Notes under the pieces: model-generated | The model's database searches: none | The model's input: only the letters and a program-made list of their open reading frames with translations | Told to the model about the DNA's origin: nothing | Position numbers and translations under genes: made by a program | Origin: Gemmatimonadota bacterium | Lineage (GTDB): Bacteria > ARS69 | Assembly (NCBI GenBank): GCA_020431545.1 | Contig: JAGQIB010000365.1 | Coordinates: 1 to 6,965, forward strand | Length of the DNA: 6,965 nt | Reading direction: 5' to 3' | Part shown: positions 1 through 4,098 of the stretch, one piece after another | Numbering within the stretch: the stretch's first letter is position 1 | How the letters are laid out: the number at the start of each line of letters is the position of its first letter

Positions 1-105
1 CCCGGCGTCGGCACCGCGCGGCGCGCCGTGGTGGCCCGCCTCGACAACGGCTCGCTCGTGGTCGCGCCCGACAACGGGGTGCTCACGGTGCTCCTCGGCC
101 GGCAG
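1..105 (+). pseudogene. Fragment of a DUF62 SAM hydrolase / SAM hydroxide adenosyltransferase
   Basis: Frame 1 from the first base reads PGVGTARRAVV, then a short stretch, then VVAPDNGVLTVLL (about codons 1-32). This matches the conserved N-terminal core of the DUF62 family (SAM hydroxide adenosyltransferases, relatives of fluorinase), whose members carry a DPGVGT-x-RR stretch followed about 15 residues later by a G/A-PDNG-x-L motif. Family members convert S-adenosyl-L-methionine to adenosine and methionine. The motif normally sits near residues 60-85 of a protein of about 260 residues, so the N-terminus lies outside the window. The remaining ~170 residues should follow but do not: beyond roughly base 100-140 the frame stays open only as the antisense of the cytochrome gene, and I see no family motif there. 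I therefore call a 3'-truncated remnant or half of a chimeric junction. The motif match is very specific; where the real homology ends is uncertain by about 40 bases. Confidence 0.75.
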
Positions 106-1737
106 CAGCGGCCCGAGGTCCGCGACCTCGGGGAGCGCGCGGAAGAACACACGCCGGGTCGCCCGCTCCATGAGCACGGGCGGACAACGATCGTAGTTCT
201 CCCAGAACGAGTGCAGCTTCTCGCCCCGGCTGGGCGCGTTCGGATAGTTCGGGTCGTGCGGGTCCGGACCGCTCGTGTTCTCGTCGCGCAGGAAATCGAC
301 GTACGGACGGCTGGCGGTCTGGTACCAGAGCGACGCCGTGATCGTGAGGGGGCTCGCCGCGTCGACGGGGATGGGGAATCCGTAGTCGGTCCAGTCCCAG
401 TTCGCGAGCGAGCCGTCGGGGCGGGTCTCGAACGTCGCGCCGACCGGTGCCGTCTTCGCGGTGGGATGGAAGCCGGCGGGCGGAATGCGATTGTCTTTGA
501 AGATGCGGTTGTTGCGCACGAGGTGGAACCCGGGGCCCTCGCCGTGCACGCCGTGGATCGTCTCCCACACCTTGAGATCCCCATCGTCGAGCAACGTGGC
601 CGACGCGTAGTCGTAGCGTCCGGACTCGTAAACCAGCGCGTCGTTCGCGTCGCGCACCTCGATCTGCATCCACATGCGACGCCCCTCCGGATACCCGGTG
701 GGCAGCTTGTGTCCGGTGCGGTTGATCACCTGCACCCGCATCTCGTACGGGTCCCCGGCCACCGCGCGCGAGGGCGCGGAGAGAGTCAGGTCGGCGCTCT
801 GATTCTGCAGCTGATCGAGCGCGAGGTTGATCGCCCGTTCGAAGTGCGGCTCGCGGAACAACGTCGCGCCGTACTCTCCCTTGAGCACGGCCGGGATCCA
901 CGCGTTCGCTCCGGCGAGCTCGTGCAGCGGGAGGTCGGCGCGCGGCTCCGGAACGAGGAAGCAGGCGCGACCTTCCACGGAACGCATGTGGCAGGTCTGG
1001 CACTCGGTCCCCTCGGCCGGGAACGAGCTCTGCTCCCATTCGTCGTACGTCGCCTGTTCCGGGAACTGGAGGCCGGTGTCGTTGCCGTTCTCATCGAGCA
1101 GCGCGACCAGCGGGTTCGAGAGGTTGTGGCACACGGCGCACATCTCGGAGGATCGGTGGTACGCCGAGAACTGCCACGGATGCGGCGCCTGGGCGTCGTC
1201 GTACGGACCCCGGTACGGCGGATTCTCCTGCGGCGTGCCGTCGTCCACCCAGTACTGGCCGTTCTCGCGGAAAGGGGATCCTTCCGGCCCCTCGTACATT
1301 CGATGGCAGAAGTGGCACTCGACGCCGTCGAAGTCGCCGCCCGCGAACCCGATGGATCCGATCATCGCGCTGCCGTCCGCCGCGCTGCTGCGTCCCTCGA
1401 GCCAGGCCTTCGGCGCGTGGCAACGGAGGCAGAACTCGCCCACTCCGGGCACGTCCTGGTTCGCGATGTCCAGGGCCGCCCAGAAGATCGGATCGCGTCC
1501 GGCGTTCGCCATCATCGAGCCGGCCCACGTCTCCCACGGTTCATAGTCCGTTTCGAGATCGAACTGTCCGTGACAGGTCTGACAGAAGTCCGCCGGGAGG
1601 AGTCCCCAGTTCTGGAGATCGCCCGGCTGCGTGCCGGGAAGGACCACCTGGGCCGAGGTGGTGCCGGCGAGGGCGAGCAGCGAGATGCACGGAACGGCGA
1701 GGCGCCGGATCCGACGGAAAGACGCGGGGCGGAGCAT
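1..1737 (-). CDS. Secreted pentaheme-type multiheme cytochrome c, 3' end missing
   Basis: This frame has no stop inside the window, giving 579 codons from the ATG at 1737. Residues 1-30 form a signal peptide (arginines at 4, 8, 9, 11 and 12, a hydrophobic core to about 25, likely cleavage after TSA), so the product is exported. Five CxxCH heme c attachment sites follow: CQTCH 52-56, CLRCH 103-107, CHFCH 141-145, CAVCH 200-204 and CQTCH 246-250. From about 310 to 480 there is a heme-free, probably beta-rich domain containing RTGHKLPTGYPEGRR (340-354), a stretch I associate with C-terminal parts of uncharacterised multiheme cytochromes. Likely role is periplasmic or extracellular electron transfer; the partner is unknown. 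It is not one of the named nitrite or hydroxylamine enzymes by anything I can see. After about residue 545 the sequence turns into H/E/R/G/A-rich text antisense to a DUF62 gene, so the true C-terminus is probably not present. A Shine-Dalgarno GGAGG lies 9 bases before the start, which supports this ATG. Confidence 0.88.
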   Translation of the reverse strand, partial: MLRPASFRRIRRLAVPCISLLALAGTTSAQVVLPGTQPGDLQNWGLLPADFCQTCHGQFDLETDYEPWETWAGSMMANAGRDPIFWAALDIANQDVPGVGEFCLRCHAPKAWLEGRSSAADGSAMIGSIGFAGGDFDGVECHFCHRMYEGPEGSPFRENGQYWVDDGTPQENPPYRGPYDDAQAPHPWQFSAYHRSSEMCAVCHNLSNPLVALLDENGNDTGLQFPEQATYDEWEQSSFPAEGTECQTCHMRSVEGRACFLVPEPRADLPLHELAGANAWIPAVLKGEYGATLFREPHFERAINLALDQLQNQSADLTLSAPSRAVAGDPYEMRVQVINRTGHKLPTGYPEGRRMWMQIEVRDANDALVYESGRYDYASATLLDDGDLKVWETIHGVHGEGPGFHLVRNNRIFKDNRIPPAGFHPTAKTAPVGATFETRPDGSLANWDWTDYGFPIPVDAASPLTITASLWYQTASRPYVDFLRDENTSGPDPHDPNYPNAPSRGEKLHSFWENYDRCPPVLMERATRRVFFRALPEVADLGPLLPAEEHREHPVVGRDHERAVVEAGHHGAPRGADAG

Positions 1738-1746
1738 GGGATGGGA

Positions 1747-1751
1747 CCTCC
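1747..1751 (-). promoter_or_regulatory. Ribosome binding site of the cytochrome gene
   Basis: On the minus strand GGAGG is followed by nine bases and then the ATG at 1737. Sequence and spacing are canonical, and the ATG is directly followed by a good signal peptide, so this site decides the start. Confidence 0.75.
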
Positions 1752-1775
1752 GGGGCATCGGACGAGGTTGCCCGC

Positions 1776-1784
1776 ATCATAGCA
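1776..1784 (-). promoter_or_regulatory. Possible extended -10 promoter for the cytochrome gene
   Basis: Read on the minus strand this is TGCTATGAT, which fits the extended -10 pattern TGnTATAAT with one mismatch. It lies in a locally AT-richer patch (1774-1795) inside the 141-base gap between the two leftward genes. No convincing -35 hexamer stands 16-18 bases upstream, which an extended -10 can tolerate. A transcript would start near 1769 and leave a leader of about 30 bases before the ATG. It suggests the cytochrome can be transcribed separately from the glycosylase-like gene upstream. The sigma preference of this lineage is unknown. Confidence 0.35.
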
Positions 1785-1878
1785 GACAATAACGGAGTCA
1801 GTCGTCCGCTTTCTGTCCGAGGACTCCCGGGAGCGGCATGTCTTTCGCAGCACGCGGGCGTTCACCGTGTGTGGGCGA

Positions 1879-3093
1879 TCAGCTCGGATCGAGTTCGAGG
1901 CCGAGCGCGGCCGCGTAGCGCTCGAGCGCGACGCGCGTCGCTTCGGCGTCCGCCGTCCGTGCCGGCCGCCGGCCGTCGCCGTTGCCCTCGAACCGACGGG
2001 AGAGGACCCGGAGGCGTCCTTCCTTCCTGTGGGCCTTGAGGTCCACGCGCGCCACGAGCCGCTCGCCGGCAAGTACCGGGAGGCAGTAGTAGCCGTACTT
2101 CCGCTGCCCCTCCGGCTTGAAGATCTCGAGAACCTGATCGAACGCGAAGAAGTCCTGCACGCGCTTCCGCTCCCACAGAACGGGATCGAACGGCGAGAGC
2201 AGGACGCCCGTGTCGGCGCGCGGGCGAATCACCCGGAGCCGCTCCGCCAGTTCGAGATCCGAGGGGCGAATCCAGCCGGCCGTGCGCTTGCCGTCGTCCG
2301 TCCGGAGCGCCGCGCGGGTGACGTCGCCGCGTCGCTCGAGGCGTTCCAGGGCCGCGCCGATCGCCGCCTGATGACCCGTGAGTCGCCAGGTGCGGCTCAA
2401 CGTCCCCGTCGTCGCCCAGCCGTGTCCGTCGAGTCCCTTGAGCAGCAGCTTCTCGAGCGCGTGCTCGTAGCGGACCTTCGGCTCGCGCAGCGCTTGGGGA
2501 ATGACACGCTCCGCGAGATCGTACGAGCGCTGGAAGTTCCGCCGCTCGCGAATCGCGAGCTCACCGGAGGACCAGAGTGCCGTTGCGACCTTCTTCGTGA
2601 GCTTCAGATCCCACCATCCGCGACTGCCGGGGCCCTCCATGTCCGCGGACCGGATCGGTCCGTCGTCGCGGATCCGCTTCAAGAGCTTCCGCGCGACGTC
2701 CGGGTGCTTGCCCACGATGTCCCCCCACCACGGATGCTTGCGGAACGCCTGTCGCCGCCAGCCGAAATCCGGGTAGAGGTCCAGCGGCAGCCAGCTCGCC
2801 TCGTGACCCCAGTACTCGAACACGGGCGCGCCCGGCACGAGCAGGCGCTCGGGCAGGTCCGGATCCAGCCCCTCGATCCGGGAGAGCAGCACGATCGCGT
2901 GGCTGCGCGCGCCGGCAATGGACACGGTGTCGAGCTGCAGGTAGCCGAACCGGTCCAGCACCGCGTGGCAGGCCGCGCGGGCGCGCTTGCCCCGCCCCCG
3001 GGCGCGGGCGGGCAGCCCGGACCACTCCGGCTTGAGGAGCCCCGCCCGCGCGAGGGCGAGGCGGCGTGCGCTGCGAACGTCGATCGTGTTCAT
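1879..3093 (-). CDS. ycaQ: YcaQ/AlkZ-like winged-helix DNA glycosylase (HTH_42 family)
   Basis: 404 residues, close to the ~400 typical of the YcaQ (AlkX) family of DNA glycosylases that remove alkylated bases and unhook interstrand crosslinks. Visible family marks in order: an N-terminal helix with SARRLALARAGL (8-19); FGYLQLDTVSIAGARSH (49-65), whose Q53-L54-D55 corresponds to the catalytic Q-x-D of the YcaQ branch (the AlkZ branch carries Q-x-Q); FEYWGHEASWLPL (92-104); a winged-helix region near 175-290; and a C-terminal block with LLSPFDPVLWERKR (298-311) and RKYGYYCLPVLAGERLVARVDLK (331-353), both characteristic of the family. The product should be cytoplasmic and act on DNA. The open frame continues upstream to 3996, but only as antisense of the ABC ATPase; homology starts right after the ATG at 3093. 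GGAG sits only two bases before that ATG, an unusually tight spacing, so translation initiation may be weak. It is divergent from the transporter genes. The family is secure; the exact lesion repaired is inferred. Confidence 0.92.
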   Translation of the reverse strand: MNTIDVRSARRLALARAGLLKPEWSGLPARARGRGKRARAACHAVLDRFGYLQLDTVSIAGARSHAIVLLSRIEGLDPDLPERLLVPGAPVFEYWGHEASWLPLDLYPDFGWRRQAFRKHPWWGDIVGKHPDVARKLLKRIRDDGPIRSADMEGPGSRGWWDLKLTKKVATALWSSGELAIRERRNFQRSYDLAERVIPQALREPKVRYEHALEKLLLKGLDGHGWATTGTLSRTWRLTGHQAAIGAALERLERRGDVTRAALRTDDGKRTAGWIRPSDLELAERLRVIRPRADTGVLLSPFDPVLWERKRVQDFFAFDQVLEIFKPEGQRKYGYYCLPVLAGERLVARVDLKAHRKEGRLRVLSRRFEGNGDGRRPARTADAEATRVALERYAAALGLELDPS

Positions 3094-3204
3094 GCTCCGG
3101 ATCTTGCCACGAAAACGCGCGCGCCGTCCGTTTCCCCCGCGACTTCCCGCAACCCGACGTGCTTTCCTCCGTATCTGCCACATCCCCCGGGCCGGAGGCG
3201 TCGC
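3094..3204. other. Divergent intergenic region between glycosylase and transporter genes
   Basis: These 111 bases must hold the start signals for both the leftward glycosylase gene and the rightward ATPase gene. Apart from the Shine-Dalgarno elements at each end I cannot pick a -35/-10 pair with confidence in either direction. A TTGCCA at 3104-3109 and a TATCTG at 3172-3177 exist but are not correctly spaced to one another. No terminator, repeat or RNA structure is evident. Confidence 0.5.
3194..3198 (+). promoter_or_regulatory. Ribosome binding site of the ABC ATPase gene
   Basis: GGAGG stands six bases before the ATG at 3205. This fixes the start: the frame is open far upstream (to about 1867), but that stretch is antisense to the glycosylase gene, and the ABC domain homology begins at this ATG. 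Confidence 0.8.
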
Positions 3205-4098
3205 ATGCTGACCGTTCGCAAGCTCGTGAAAGTCTACGCGGGGCCCGTGACGGCGCTCGCGGGAGTCGACCTCGACGTGCCGCCGGGCATGTTCGGACTC
3301 CTCGGTCCGAACGGTGCGGGCAAGTCCACGTTCATGAAGATCGTGTCCGGCCTGCTGGAGGCTTCCTCCGGCGACGTGACGCTCGACGGAGACGACATCC
3401 TCGCGGACCCGTGGAAGGTGCGCGAGAAGCTCGGCTACCTGCCGCAGGACTTCGGCTTCTATCCGAACCTTTCGGGGGAACGCATGCTCGCGTACCTGCT
3501 CCGGCTCAAGGGAGTGGAGGCGCCCGGCGGCACGAAGCGCCTCGTGGGCGAGCTGCTCGAGCGCGTGAACCTCACGTTCGCGGCGAAGCGCCGGGTCAAG
3601 GAGTGGTCGGGAGGCATGCGCCAGCGTCTCGGGATCGCCCAGGCGATCGCCGGCAACCCGCGCCTCCTCATCGTGGACGAGCCGACGGCGGGCCTCGATC
3701 CGGAGGAACGCCAGCGCTTCTATCGCATCCTGGCCGAGCTCGCCGAGGAGAGGATCGTGCTCCTGTCCACGCACATCGTGGAGGACGTGGCCGTGCTGTG
3801 CCCGCGCTTCGCGGTCATCTCGCGCGGTCGCCTCGTGGCGACGACCACGCCCGGCGACGCGCGGCGCTCCCTGGAAGGGCGCTTGTTCGAGGGCACCGGG
3901 ACCGACGAGGAGCTCGCCCGCATCCGCGCCGAGCACTTCGTGACGCAGGCGGTGCTCGTGGAGGGGAACAACCGGATGCGCATTCGCGTGGATCACGGCG
4001 CGCCGCCGCCGGGCTTCGCGCCGGTCGTGCCCACGCTCGAAGACGCCTACATGGTGATGGTGGCCTCCGCGAACGCGCCGGCCGAGGTGGCGGCGTGA
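3205..4098 (+). CDS. ABC-2 type transporter ATP-binding protein
   Basis: A 297-residue cytoplasmic ATPase with a complete nucleotide-binding domain: Walker A GPNGAGKS (34-41), Q-loop Gln81 in YLPQDFGFYP, signature SGGMRQR (135-141) preceded by Trp134 where Leu is usual, Walker B LLIVDEPT (154-161) with Glu159 as catalytic base, D-loop AGLD (162-165) and H-loop His190 in LSTHIVEDV. All catalytic residues are present, so it should hydrolyse ATP. After about residue 210 comes an accessory domain of some 85 residues ending in VPTLEDAYM (275-283), the equivalent of the P-x-LED-x-F/Y block common in ABC-2 exporter and drug/polypeptide efflux ATPases. The next gene overlaps its stop by four bases (GTGA) and encodes the membrane partner, so the two are almost certainly co-translated and form one complex. 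The substrate cannot be read from this subunit. Confidence 0.95.
   Translation: MLTVRKLVKVYAGPVTALAGVDLDVPPGMFGLLGPNGAGKSTFMKIVSGLLEASSGDVTLDGDDILADPWKVREKLGYLPQDFGFYPNLSGERMLAYLLRLKGVEAPGGTKRLVGELLERVNLTFAAKRRVKEWSGGMRQRLGIAQAIAGNPRLLIVDEPTAGLDPEERQRFYRILAELAEERIVLLSTHIVEDVAVLCPRFAVISRGRLVATTTPGDARRSLEGRLFEGTGTDEELARIRAEHFVTQAVLVEGNNRMRIRVDHGAPPPGFAPVVPTLEDAYMVMVASANAPAEVAA
4084..4090 (+). promoter_or_regulatory. Shine-Dalgarno-like site for the permease-peptidase start
   Basis: GAGGTGG inside the last codons of the ATPase gene lies four bases before the GTG at 4095. With the GTGA overlap at 4095-4098 it supports translational coupling and this GTG as start. The next in-frame ATG (codon 44) lies after the first membrane helix and would remove it. 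Confidence 0.55.

Noticed and set aside
976..996. Plus-strand frame reads HGTHVAG, identical to the subtilisin histidine motif, and TFHG also resembles a DUF62 motif.
   Set aside because: It is the exact antisense of the fifth heme site region (CQTCHMR) of the cytochrome. No Asp or Ser subtilase motif accompanies it and the surrounding plus-strand translation is arginine-rich shadow.
28..1782. 584-codon open frame on the plus strand.
   Set aside because: Only the first ~35 codons look like a real protein (DUF62 fragment). The rest is opposite a cytochrome with signal peptide, Shine-Dalgarno and heme sites, and stays open because of high GC.
1824..1833. Perfect palindrome CTCCCGGGAG in the gap after the YcaQ-like gene, considered as a terminator or operator.
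   Set aside because: It has no loop and no following T-run in either direction, and ten-base GC palindromes are common in DNA of this composition.
1867..3204. Possible N-terminal extension of the ABC ATPase by more than 440 codons.
   Set aside because: The stretch is antisense to the YcaQ-like gene, has no homology-like text, and a good Shine-Dalgarno with ABC homology begins at 3205.
3094..3996. Possible N-terminal extension of the YcaQ-like protein by about 300 codons.
   Set aside because: It is antisense to the ABC ATPase, and the family's own N-terminal helix begins directly after the ATG at 3093.
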